Below, one piece after another: positions 8,401 to 17,193 of a stretch of DNA of 56,187 nucleotides (its first letter is position 1; every line of letters begins with the position of its first letter). The DNA is from Legionella sp. (GTDB lineage: Bacteria; Pseudomonadota; Gammaproteobacteria; Legionellales; Legionellaceae): assembly GCA_017306715.1 (NCBI GenBank), contig JAFKHV010000023.1, positions 1 to 56,187 of the forward strand, written 5' to 3'. A program made the translations under genes and the position numbers. The notes beneath the pieces were generated by a model. The model saw nothing but the letters and a program-made list of their open reading frames with translations, was not told the origin of the DNA and did not search any database.

Positions 8401-11051
8401 ATTTTGATGTTCCGGTGCTCAAAATGCTCTTACCCGCAGATCGGATAGCCAAAACGCTCCCGGACAATCATACCGAGTTAAGGAAAACTTTAAGTGAACT
8501 ACTAATAAATTATTTACATACTTCTCTGAGTAAAGAATTGCCTTTTCCAGAGATGGAGGGGCACCAGCATTTAGGGCAAGGTCAGCAAATTCGTTTTTTA
8601 AAGGTACTGCTTAATAATTTATATTTGCTTAAACAAGCTGCATTGGGCTTAGAACGCTTAAAAACCACCAAAAGCGATTCCATTATCATAAAAAAAGGCT
8701 TGTATGTATTCAATTTATACAGTATATATAACCATATTCATGGGATGATTAGCTCTTACAGACATCTCACCCAGGACGCTTATGGTCAGGAAATTCACAA
8801 GACAATTTTATCACGACTTGGTCGGCTAAAATCTTATCAGCAAGAACTTCTGCCTTATCAACAAGATCCAGCAAATGTGCCTGCGCTCCATACCCCGGTA
8901 AAATATTCCTCAATGTGGTATGTTTTAAACTTTTTTTATCTCAGCCCAGAACATTTAAGTAAGTTAAATAGTGACGCACGTTTTAATCAACAAATACAGC
9001 TAAATTTACAGATACAGGCTAAAAATTCAACACAAGCCATTGAGCGCATTATTAATTCATCCGATTCATACTTTAAGCTCTTTTTACAAGCGCCGAGCAT
9101 GTGGTCTTTATACACGAGCTTACAAAATAAAGTAAGCGAGCTCACTTCAGGAATCTACCATTCACTTATGGATCATTTAGAGGATATTAAAACCAAGGTT
9201 ATCGAAGTAATGCTCGATGAGGCTCAAGTATGGGAAGAGCGCCTCGGTTTAGTGCCCGGATGTCTGCAATTACCGCTGAAAAAAATTACTTTTGAATTCT
9301 ATAAAAATCTGTTGCACAGTTTGAATTTACCTTCTGAAACATATTTAGGATTACTGTGTAGTATGCGGTATTTAGAAAATCGTAAAATTAATACGCGAAA
9401 TAACCAGCAAAAACTACAATCAGAGTCATATGAACTGAGTAGTGAGTATGCAAATTTCTATAGTCTATATCATAACATTCAATTGCTGAAGAGCACTAAA
9501 GACAAAAAAACCCTGCTAAACACACAGCAACATATTGTTAACATTTATCCCTTGGTCGTTAGACGATTAACAGAGTTATTAACTGAGAAAAAAATTGATT
9601 CATTACACGAGTCTAATATTCCTGATTCTCTTTCCATTCAGGCGATAACAGAAACCTCACTCGATTTTCAAAACACCTCTCATTATATCGGTGCCGCACA
9701 CCATTATGGAGTAAATGAATATGCAAATTTACATAGTTTGCACGAACATATTAACTTATTAAAAAGCACTAAAGACAAACAAACCCAGCTTAAAACGCAG
9801 CAACATATTGTTAAAACTTATCCCTTGGTCGTTAAACAATTAACTCAGTTATTAACCGAGAAAAAAATTGATTCATTACAAGAGAAACCTAATATTCCTG
9901 ATTCTCTTTCCATGCAAGCGTTGACTGAAGCCGCCCCTGATTTTCAGGTTATTGCTCATTATATCAGTGCCGCACACCATTATGGAGTAAATGAATATGC
10001 AAATTTACATAGTTTGCACGAACATATTAACTTATTAAAAAGCACTCAAGATAAACAAATCCTGCTGAACACGCAGCAACAAATTGTTCAAATTTATCCC
10101 TCGGTCGTTAAACAATTAAGACAATTATTAACTGAGAAAAAAATTGATTCCTTACCCGAGAAGTGTAATATCCCTGATTCTCTTTCCATACAGGCATTAA
10201 CCGAATACACGCTCGATTTTCAAAATACTTCTCATTATATCAGTGCCGCGCACCACTACGGACTAGGATTAATTGCCTCAAAAAATTTTCAGATAGAGGC
10301 AACCCATGGACAATTATCCTTTATTGATAATGAGCAATTGCAATGGGAGCAAGAGCAACAACAGCTGGTTCTCCTGGAGCATTTAGAGGAACATTTCGAA
10401 CGGAATTTAATTGCTTTGACACACGTTGATAATTTAGTAAATCATCAAATAAAAGAAGAGTATCGCCAGAATTTACAAGAATTTTTGCAGAGCAGTAAAC
10501 AAGAAATTTTTAAAGCGGCGGCACCAGTGAAGCAGGTCGATAAGGAGATTGCACAGCGCATGCGACAAAAAGCGGAGGAGTTCAAAAAACAACACCATAC
10601 GCATTATTTTCAACTTGATCGCATCTGTTCAACTCTTTTTGCCTTTTGTGAGTATTTACGACCCGAACGTCATTCATTTTTTGAAGATGAGCAATCTAAA
10701 AAACCAAAGGCAGAGATAATTAACGCTTTCCTTTCTCATGCTAATAACACGAAGCTTACACCAAACCAACGCTTAGCAATTATACAACAACAATATGAAG
10801 ACAATTCTATACGTTATGCCACAACATTACTCGAGCATCGTGCTATTTGCTCTTGGAGTTGGGAATATGTAAAAATGGCTCTCTTCTACATTATTGAAGC
10901 CCTGCATTTGTTTACTTCAACACGAGCAAAGTTATTTTATCAATTTAAGGAAGACATTAAGCCGCCGCCACCGAATCCTCATGGCTTTTTCGCACCAGAA
11001 GTTGAGCCCAAAGCAGAACCTGAATTAGAAGTAAATCGGCCAGCAGCCTAA
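5490..11051 (+). CDS. Giant helical protein with tandem repeats, candidate Dot/Icm effector
   Basis: About 1853 residues from the ATG at 5490 (GGAG 11 nt upstream); an in-frame TTG at 5427 has no ribosome site. The sequence is almost entirely predicted helix, rich in Leu, Lys, Glu and Gln, with no signal peptide and no enzyme motif that I recognise. Three near-identical 92-residue repeats lie at residues 1319-1593. The C-terminus has a hydrophobic patch, then a Pro/Glu-rich tail (EVEPKAEPELE) resembling Legionella Dot/Icm secretion tails. Size and context recall the SidH/SdhA/SdhB effector family, but I cannot confirm homology. Base composition is like its neighbours. Confidence 0.7.
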   Translation: MYSKIDETLSEYRIISWYKKIIKDPLFLNSIREYKLAEKIEHQEKKIFAFCKGPLAHPIIYHYLSDYLDLDSPITSEVPFTNFELEPAHISQIKKLINSLYYARTGLHTLEGTELSLAKFWDSIYRIHEACYLITHLDVDITELFAQEFNSFFSIVKPLKNLLDQQFPEAKKAFTQFSISERAGDIIGMTVRKLHPVNEQMDYSFLTEIGGYAPIWIENVTRTIEKFTVRIKTDEPGLNQEKIEELRTAAVALLNDLEHLHGNSLFFFFKAFKYIHIIRNILVLAISTLEQLGKLSERSQEMICDNLNHLKYTYIAQLFVVVDKIEMNALLKPGTLTMPLLKKIHEFYEKIIYLPAKIIDFAHRRPDLLTLDEPQFFNLRIDAAKQRITEIQGSQTQLRTQEQILINLMALLHTPKNMGLSLSKLSQEAKNKCQQYLNTLAPSIEELEEKFPQSILDSLKTTHDRGLIPSRIAGKTSTVADFIRICEQIETSIGKKLNSQAFQIELNSELIHNLSASIPISPLVNQPLPAGIEIKLEKSPPSLFLRKAEFLHTKNYLEKVIRMLQKEFKTINAELADNELIPLNIRPHMQAGINNLYSTLEHRLEFLAPFSLRESMKKFAFYLHALHTKVPVIGDDMALNYNEFKHLTNSVQAYLETINLTALDGVEAIYSLEQQKILSPEEVKSYYQFTLKQQVDLLKPTQQIQTISLYINQLLNLLYSHSIIRTPNWPLCDRAKENKCDELLDEFMTKNKSLIKKITFTPHQFCLDSLPFADKQNFFRSLKHFQDKVYTLLAPLPHVRLQRIFIFDKETFLRCIGLYQNIQQAMPAILPAELYHSFKELDAYFLSNLNLDTLLAVDYNFFGKVFITPPLDFSFSPYRYEHFVGIPLRFFSYEKLLALEQVNTHISEKVNALDPVSQEIQNSITQTINMNAQLCPWTPKLTPREGYLLKSAFLSPHVDRLCDEVIKLVGYFDVPVLKMLLPADRIAKTLPDNHTELRKTLSELLINYLHTSLSKELPFPEMEGHQHLGQGQQIRFLKVLLNNLYLLKQAALGLERLKTTKSDSIIIKKGLYVFNLYSIYNHIHGMISSYRHLTQDAYGQEIHKTILSRLGRLKSYQQELLPYQQDPANVPALHTPVKYSSMWYVLNFFYLSPEHLSKLNSDARFNQQIQLNLQIQAKNSTQAIERIINSSDSYFKLFLQAPSMWSLYTSLQNKVSELTSGIYHSLMDHLEDIKTKVIEVMLDEAQVWEERLGLVPGCLQLPLKKITFEFYKNLLHSLNLPSETYLGLLCSMRYLENRKINTRNNQQKLQSESYELSSEYANFYSLYHNIQLLKSTKDKKTLLNTQQHIVNIYPLVVRRLTELLTEKKIDSLHESNIPDSLSIQAITETSLDFQNTSHYIGAAHHYGVNEYANLHSLHEHINLLKSTKDKQTQLKTQQHIVKTYPLVVKQLTQLLTEKKIDSLQEKPNIPDSLSMQALTEAAPDFQVIAHYISAAHHYGVNEYANLHSLHEHINLLKSTQDKQILLNTQQQIVQIYPSVVKQLRQLLTEKKIDSLPEKCNIPDSLSIQALTEYTLDFQNTSHYISAAHHYGLGLIASKNFQIEATHGQLSFIDNEQLQWEQEQQQLVLLEHLEEHFERNLIALTHVDNLVNHQIKEEYRQNLQEFLQSSKQEIFKAAAPVKQVDKEIAQRMRQKAEEFKKQHHTHYFQLDRICSTLFAFCEYLRPERHSFFEDEQSKKPKAEIINAFLSHANNTKLTPNQRLAIIQQQYEDNSIRYATTLLEHRAICSWSWEYVKMALFYIIEALHLFTSTRAKLFYQFKEDIKPPPPNPHGFFAPEVEPKAEPELEVNRPAA
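9444..10268 (+). repeat. Three tandem 273-276 bp coding repeats inside the giant gene
   Basis: Units start at 9444, 9717 and 9993. Each encodes (N)EYANLHSLHEHINLLKS, then an LLTEKKIDSL core, and ends with SAAHHYG. Units 2 and 3 are almost identical at DNA level; unit 1 is more diverged and one codon shorter (HE-SN against QEKPN). This indicates in-frame duplication, the last event being recent, and makes the locus prone to copy-number change. Confidence 0.95.
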
Positions 11052-11097
11052 AGTTTATGCATTGAGTCCCTACAGAATACGAGGAAGAAACTTATAG

Positions 11098-14000
11098 TCA
11101 CGCTAAAGACTCTTCCTCATCATACCGCTCTTCACGTGCTTTTTTTGCATGATCCTCCGCGAGAATTAAATACATGGCGGGCACAACAAAAATAGTAAAG
11201 AGCGTACCGATAGAGATCCCTGTCGCAATAACCAAGCCGATATTATAGCGACTTTTGGCTCCAGCACCGGTGGCAATGATTAATGGGATAACGCCCAGAA
11301 CCATAGCCGCCGTGGTCATTAAAATCGGCCTTAAACGAATTGCCGAGGCAGCAAGTATCGCCTCGAGTTTTTTCTTTCCAGCAACTTGTAGATCATTGGC
11401 AAATTGCACAATCAAAATTCCATGTTTACTGATTAACCCAATTAGGGTAACCAGGCCCACCTCACTGTAAATATTCAATGTTGCTTTACCAATTCCCAAA
11501 CTGATAAAAATCATCGCGCCGCATATCGACATCGGAACGCTGATTAATACAATTAGTGGATCACGGAAGCTTTCAAATAATGCGGCCAAAGACAGATAAA
11601 TTAAAATAAGTGCAAAGAAAAAAGTAACAATAAGCCCTGAACCTTCCTTGACGAATTGTCGTGATTGCGCGCCATAGTCGATGTAGTATCCTTGGGGTAA
11701 ATTTTCTTTCGCGATACGGGCCAAGGTATCCAGTGCTTGTCCCATCGTTACCCCAGGAAAGGCAACCGCGGAAATGGTCACTGAGTTCAATTGTTGAAAG
11801 TGATTTAGTGCCTCCGGCACCACTTGCTGTTCCAATTTTGCGACCGTACTCAAGGGGATATTATTGCCATTACTTGTGCGCAAATAATAATTAAGGATTT
11901 GATCAGGATTTAAACGATCGGCACGCTTTACTTGTGGAATGACCTGGTAGGAGCGCCCAGCATAATTAAAATAATTGATATAGCCTTCACTTAATGAAGC
12001 ACCTAAAACATTCCCGATGTCTTGCATGTTCAAACCAAATTGTGAAATTTTGTCACGATTGAGACGTATACGCGTTTGTAACTGGTCAATTTTCAAATCT
12101 GGATCCATATAAGCAAAGATTCCCGTGGCTTTTGCTTTATCTAAAATCGGCTGCATGACTGCATTTAAGTTTTCAAAAGTTTCCGTAGTAGTTATTACAA
12201 ACTGAATGGGCAATCCACTATTATTACCCGGTAATGAGGGGGGTTGAAAGGCAGCTGCCTTTGCTCCAGCAATTTGGTTCAATTGTCGCTGCACCAAGGG
12301 CTGAATATCATTCGTCGTTCGTGTTCTCACATCCCAGGGTTTGAAAACCATACCGATGATGCCATTATTCAACGCGGTTGATCCATCTACCTGAAATACA
12401 TGATCCGTCTCAGAGAACGTTCGATAAATACGATTAACTTCTTGCGAGTACATCTGTGTCTGCGCCAAAGAAGCATTAGCCGCAGCCGTTACTTGAGAGA
12501 TAATAATTCCTTGGTCTTCTTGCGGCGCCAATTCCGATGCGGAAGTTACAAAAAGAAAATAGTTACTCAAAAGCACGATGATGGCGAATACCATAATTAC
12601 GGGTAAGTAATTCAGAGTCTTGGCCAAAAAATGCTCATATGCTTTTTCGAGCCGCAAGAAGCGCTCATCCACATATTGCATGAAGCGGCTCTTGCTTTCC
12701 CCCTCACCCACCTTCAGTAATTTGGAACACATCATCGGCGACAAAGTAAGTGCAATAATGGCTGAAATGGTTACTGCGCCGACAAGAGAAAAAGCAAATT
12801 CGGTAAATAGCGCCCCCGTGAGACCTCCCATAAAACCAATGGGCGCATAAACGGCCACGAGCACCAAAGTAATTGCAATAATTGGATTAGCTAATTCCTG
12901 CGCCCCTAATAACGCCGCCTTGACTCGAGTGCGCCCTTCCTCAATATGACGCTGAATATTTTCTACCACAATAATCGCATCATCGACTACTAAACCAATG
13001 CCTAGGACCATGGCTAATAAAGTTAAGAGATTAATCGAATAGCCCAAAATAAGCATGACCCAAAAGGCGCCAATTATAGATAAGGGAATGGCAATTAAGG
13101 GAATAATTACCGAACGAATCGATCCTAAAAAAATAAAAATGACCACGGTAACGATTAAGAATGCTTCCAGTAACGACATAATGACTTCATGAATTGAGGA
13201 GTCAACAAAAAGACTCGCATCATAGACAATTGCAGCCTTAAGACCTTGAGGAAGCTCAGATTGTATGGTGGGAAAAATTTTCTTAATATCATTAATAACC
13301 GTGAGTAGGTTTGCAGAAGGTGCAACGACTATACCAATGTATACTGCGGTACGACCATCGAAACGAACCATCGAGTTATAATTCTGGGCCCCTAGATCAA
13401 TGCGTGCAATATCACTTAAACGAACAATGGCGCCATTTTGCGCCTTGATGATCATTTTCTTAAATTCATCAACGTTAGTTAAATCAGTACTGGCAATAAA
13501 ATTTTGGATAAACATCTGCCCATCGGTTCTTCCAACTGCAGACACAAAGTTATTATTTGCCAAAGCGACACCCACCTCAGCTGCAGTTACCCCAAATCCC
13601 GCCATTTTTACCGGGTCAAGCCAGGCACGCAGGGCAAAGGTTTGATTTCCTAAAATTTCCGCTTTTTGTACGCCATTAACTGCTTGTAACTTAGGCTGAA
13701 CGACGCGGATTAAGTAATCTGTTATTTTATTAATAGGTAACTCATCACTGTAAAAACCAATATACATTGAATCGATGGTCTGCCCTACCGAAACCGTTAT
13801 CACGGGCTGTTGCGAGTTTTTAGGAAGCTGGTTTAACACAGCATTAACTTTTGCGGTAATGTCAGACAGCGCTTTTAAGGGGTCATAATTCAATCGTAAG
13901 TTGACGGTAATAATACTGGTACCCTGAATACTGGTCGAGGTCATGTAATCAATACCATTAGCCTGGGCTATCGAATTCTCCATGGGTGTAGTAATAAACC

Positions 14001-14181
14001 CTGCAATCACATCAGGATTTGCACCGGTGTACACCGTCGTTACGGTAACGATCGCATTCTCAGTAAAAGGATATTGCATCACCGGCAATGAAAACAGTGA
14101 ACGTAACCCCATCGCAAGTATCATTAAACTAATAACAGTTGCCAGTACGGGTCGTTTAATAAATATGTCGGTAAATGCCAT
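11098..14181 (-). CDS. RND-family multidrug efflux pump, inner membrane subunit (HAE1 type)
   Basis: A 1027-residue proton-driven pump, full length for the family. It opens MAFTDIFIKRPVLATVIS, has the two large periplasmic loops, the TM4 double Asp (GLVVDDAIIVVENI) that carries protons, and duplicated 12-helix topology. The ATG at 14181 has AAGGA upstream. It is the last gene of an outer-membrane-factor, adaptor, pump operon (gaps of 31 and 27 nt), so all three parts of a trans-envelope exporter are made together. The closest relatives are Mex/Mdt/acriflavin pumps; the substrate cannot be assigned. Confidence 0.95.
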   Translation of the reverse strand: MAFTDIFIKRPVLATVISLMILAMGLRSLFSLPVMQYPFTENAIVTVTTVYTGANPDVIAGFITTPMENSIAQANGIDYMTSTSIQGTSIITVNLRLNYDPLKALSDITAKVNAVLNQLPKNSQQPVITVSVGQTIDSMYIGFYSDELPINKITDYLIRVVQPKLQAVNGVQKAEILGNQTFALRAWLDPVKMAGFGVTAAEVGVALANNNFVSAVGRTDGQMFIQNFIASTDLTNVDEFKKMIIKAQNGAIVRLSDIARIDLGAQNYNSMVRFDGRTAVYIGIVVAPSANLLTVINDIKKIFPTIQSELPQGLKAAIVYDASLFVDSSIHEVIMSLLEAFLIVTVVIFIFLGSIRSVIIPLIAIPLSIIGAFWVMLILGYSINLLTLLAMVLGIGLVVDDAIIVVENIQRHIEEGRTRVKAALLGAQELANPIIAITLVLVAVYAPIGFMGGLTGALFTEFAFSLVGAVTISAIIALTLSPMMCSKLLKVGEGESKSRFMQYVDERFLRLEKAYEHFLAKTLNYLPVIMVFAIIVLLSNYFLFVTSASELAPQEDQGIIISQVTAAANASLAQTQMYSQEVNRIYRTFSETDHVFQVDGSTALNNGIIGMVFKPWDVRTRTTNDIQPLVQRQLNQIAGAKAAAFQPPSLPGNNSGLPIQFVITTTETFENLNAVMQPILDKAKATGIFAYMDPDLKIDQLQTRIRLNRDKISQFGLNMQDIGNVLGASLSEGYINYFNYAGRSYQVIPQVKRADRLNPDQILNYYLRTSNGNNIPLSTVAKLEQQVVPEALNHFQQLNSVTISAVAFPGVTMGQALDTLARIAKENLPQGYYIDYGAQSRQFVKEGSGLIVTFFFALILIYLSLAALFESFRDPLIVLISVPMSICGAMIFISLGIGKATLNIYSEVGLVTLIGLISKHGILIVQFANDLQVAGKKKLEAILAASAIRLRPILMTTAAMVLGVIPLIIATGAGAKSRYNIGLVIATGISIGTLFTIFVVPAMYLILAEDHAKKAREERYDEEESLA

Positions 14182-14208
14182 AACTAATCCTTTAAAACCG
14201 CTTTATGC

Positions 14209-15342
14209 TTAACGTTCTTTAACTTTGGGATCCGCAGAATTAGCCGGTTGCAGCGAATTATTAATGAAAACCTTGCTGCCATTTTTAAGCTTTAATTGAC
14301 CACTGCTTACCACTACATCCCCCGGTTTAACCCCTTTTAAAATCGCAACTTGATCACCACGGGTATCACCGCGTGTAACAAAAACCTGCTCAACATAAAG
14401 CACAGGTTTATTTTCCTTATCTTTTTCACCCTTATCTTTCACCAAATAAACAATATCCCCATAAGGGTTAAAGCTTACTGCTGTTTGTGGCAAGGTGACG
14501 TATTTACGTTGTGATTGCACATCGATAACCACGCGGACGAACATTCCAGGTATCAATAATGCTTGGGGATTAGGTAAAGTCGCCTCCGTGAGTACGTTGC
14601 GGGTATTGCTGTCGACCAAAGGCTGAATGGTGGTCACTTTCCCTGTAAATGTTTTTTCAGGATAGGTATCTGTATAAACTTTAACAGACTGCTGCATGCG
14701 CAGTTGCGCTAAAGTTTGCTGGGGTAGATTAAAATCAGCATAGATCGGATCGAACGCTTGTAGGGTAGTCACCGTATCGCCTACGTTAAGATATTGGCCA
14801 GGACTCACATTATTGATCCCAACCCGCCCATCAAAGGGCGCGCGAATGGTTTTTTTCTCCACTGTTGCTTTTTGTTGTTCCACTTGAGCCTGCAGATTAC
14901 GTAAATTCCATTCATCACTATCAACAGTTTGCTTACTCACTGCATGCACCTTAAATTGCGCCTGATCCCGTGCATACGTGATTTTCGCAAGCTCGACTTG
15001 GGCTTGAAGAGCGTGCAATGCACCCAATTCAGCATCCGCATTGAGTTGAATTAACACCTCACCTTTTTTTACTTGAGAGCCAGGAGTAAACAACATTTTT
15101 TGCACCATGCCTGCAAGCTCTGTGGTTACATTGACTCCTAATGGTGCACGAATACTTCCCACCGACTCAATGGTCGGCTGCCATAATGTCTCTTCTGCAG
15201 TCACCGTGGAAACTGCCACTGCAGGTGCGGACATGCTCGCAATATAGCGCTTCGTCATAATTGAAACAAACAATTTCCAACCAAAAATCAGGCCAAAAAT
15301 AATCCCTACCGCGACTAACATATAAATCATTGGTTTTTTCAA
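14209..15342 (-). CDS. RND efflux periplasmic adaptor (membrane fusion protein)
   Basis: A 377-residue adaptor that bridges the RND pump and the outer membrane channel. An N-terminal anchor (about residues 5-25) is followed by a split lipoyl domain (GSQVKKGEVLIQLNADAE and IRAPFDGRVGI), a helical hairpin between them, and beta-barrel domains. The start is TTG at 15342, well supported by GGGAGA 5 nt upstream; an ATG four codons in lacks that spacing. It sits between the channel and pump genes of the same operon. Confidence 0.93.
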   Translation of the reverse strand: MKKPMIYMLVAVGIIFGLIFGWKLFVSIMTKRYIASMSAPAVAVSTVTAEETLWQPTIESVGSIRAPLGVNVTTELAGMVQKMLFTPGSQVKKGEVLIQLNADAELGALHALQAQVELAKITYARDQAQFKVHAVSKQTVDSDEWNLRNLQAQVEQQKATVEKKTIRAPFDGRVGINNVSPGQYLNVGDTVTTLQAFDPIYADFNLPQQTLAQLRMQQSVKVYTDTYPEKTFTGKVTTIQPLVDSNTRNVLTEATLPNPQALLIPGMFVRVVIDVQSQRKYVTLPQTAVSFNPYGDIVYLVKDKGEKDKENKPVLYVEQVFVTRGDTRGDQVAILKGVKPGDVVVSSGQLKLKNGSKVFINNSLQPANSADPKVKER

Positions 15343-15373
15343 AATATCTCCCTTAATTGCGGGTCAATCCTGC

Positions 15374-16861
15374 TTATAAACATGTTTGTGCACACCAAGG
15401 TTTACGCCACCAGCCGCCTCCTAAAGCCTGAAATAAAGCAGCGGTATCGGTATAGCGTAATGCCTGAGCCTGAATTCGATTAATTCGTGCTTGTTGGTAT
15501 TGGCGCTGTGCATACAGCAAATTTACATAATTAGCAGCACCAAGACGATATTGATCCATGGTCAGTTTTAAAGAGGCTCGTGCGGCATCTTCTGCTAAAA
15601 TTTGCGCCTGTAACGTACGGGCATCCGCTTCGATTGCGGTTAATACATCTGCTACATTCTGGAATGCCTGTAATACAGTCTGTTGATACTGGGCTGCGGC
15701 TTGGTCAAAACCTGCGATTGCTGCACGACGTTGTGCCAGTAATGAACCACCCCGAAACAGTGGCTGAGATGCCTGAGCGGCAATAGACCACACATTATTC
15801 GTTGAGGTGAATAACCTGGCCCAAGTGGTATTTAGCCAACCATCACTAGCGGATAAGGTTAACTGGGGCAGTAAATTCGCAGTGGCTACACCTATTTGCG
15901 TCATCGCTTTGTGCATGGTTGCCTCGGCGGATCGTATGTCCGGGCGCTGTCTTACCAACATGGAGGGAATAGTTACTGGTAAATCGCCCGGCAACTGTAA
16001 TCGATCCAACCGGATTATGGGCAAGGGGCGGTCAGGAAAAGTACCAATTAAGGCACTCATGGAATGTTTTGCGCGGGCTAAATTAGTCTCCAGAGGAGGT
16101 AAAGTCGCCTTGGATTGCTCAACCAACGCTTTTTGAGTTAACACGTCTGCATTGGATATGCCACCCAACCGATATTGAGCCGCTAAAACGTCTAAAATAT
16201 TGCTTTGTGCCTTAATTAAATCATTGGTCGCATCAATCTGCGCCTGATAAGAAGCTATATTTACCGCAGTAGTAACGATATTTGTCGTTAAGGTTACTTT
16301 TGCTGCAATTAACTGAAATCGTTGGTAATCAATTTGAGCATGAAGTCCTTCAATTTGCCGTCTGGCGCCACCAAACAAATCTAGAGTATAGGAAAGATTA
16401 AATGCAGGATTATACAAGCTAAACGTTTGACTATCACCCGGGATACCAATTTGAACCCCCGAATAACGCTGGCGAATGACGCCCATCGCCCCATTGACTT
16501 GAGGTAATAATGAACTTCCAATTTGTGCCTTCCAATTCTCTCCAGCTTGACGCAAAGCTGCGGCTGCTGCAGTCACATTTGGACTATGGTTTAATCCTGC
16601 AGTGATAAGCTCGTTGATTTCTGGTGAATGAAACAACTCCCACCATAATATCGGTAGATCGGTATCCGGATGGAAACGCTGCGCTTTCCCTCCTGTACCT
16701 TTAGTATGTACGGTTTTCAAGGGTAACGGCTTTTCAGTAAATTGTTTCACCGGTGCCGGAGGAGGTGAGTGAAAATTAGGCCCAACCATGCAGGATATCT
16801 GCATTAGGCAGCACATGAGTACTCCCAATCCTGTGCTTGAACGAAATTTAAAGATACCCAC
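15374..16861 (-). CDS. NodT-type outer membrane efflux lipoprotein (TolC family)
   Basis: A 495-residue channel protein with two OEP repeats, typical of NodT/OprM proteins. The start is GTG at 16861 with AAGGGA upstream; the leader ends in the lipobox MQISC, so the mature N-terminal Cys should be acylated. The ends of the halves carry the usual VLRQRPDIRSAEA-like and ALGGGW motifs. It is the first gene of the operon with the adaptor and RND pump, and is divergent from the chorismate-linked operon at 17194. Confidence 0.93.
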   Translation of the reverse strand: MGIFKFRSSTGLGVLMCCLMQISCMVGPNFHSPPPAPVKQFTEKPLPLKTVHTKGTGGKAQRFHPDTDLPILWWELFHSPEINELITAGLNHSPNVTAAAAALRQAGENWKAQIGSSLLPQVNGAMGVIRQRYSGVQIGIPGDSQTFSLYNPAFNLSYTLDLFGGARRQIEGLHAQIDYQRFQLIAAKVTLTTNIVTTAVNIASYQAQIDATNDLIKAQSNILDVLAAQYRLGGISNADVLTQKALVEQSKATLPPLETNLARAKHSMSALIGTFPDRPLPIIRLDRLQLPGDLPVTIPSMLVRQRPDIRSAEATMHKAMTQIGVATANLLPQLTLSASDGWLNTTWARLFTSTNNVWSIAAQASQPLFRGGSLLAQRRAAIAGFDQAAAQYQQTVLQAFQNVADVLTAIEADARTLQAQILAEDAARASLKLTMDQYRLGAANYVNLLYAQRQYQQARINRIQAQALRYTDTAALFQALGGGWWRKPWCAQTCL

Positions 16862-17193
16862 AGCCGTAAAATCCCTTACGTAACTTTTTTTAAGTGACTA
16901 ATCTACCATGATTTTTCGTTAGATGTTACTGTTCTTTGCGTTATTGTCAACGTTATCTTTAGCGAATGATATCCCCGTCGCATCCCTCTCAAGAGCTTAA
17001 AAAAATTATAATAATTAACGCCTTACGAGCGAACAAATTCTTTTCCTTAAGAACTGCAATCATATTGTAAAAATAATTAACAATAAATTATTTATTTGTT
17101 TATATTGTTTTTTATTGCAACGATCTGTTCCTGTACTAGAGTTATATAAGGAAGTAGCAAATTCGTCTGTTAAAAAATTATATAAGGATTGTT
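16862..17193. promoter_or_regulatory. Divergent regulatory region (RND operon / chorismate-linked operon)
   Basis: A very AT-rich stretch of 332 bases without a gene. For the plus strand, TTGCAA (17115-17120) and TAGAGT (17137-17142) form a weak sigma70-like pair with a 16-bp gap. The 11-mer TTATATAAGGA occurs twice, at 17142-17152 and 17178-17188; the second copy supplies the ribosome site of the gene at 17194. No operator palindrome is obvious. Confidence 0.35.

Noticed and set aside
9444..10268. CRISPR or non-coding tandem repeat
   Set aside because: The units are 273-276 bp, in frame, and encode diverged protein repeats with no spacers.
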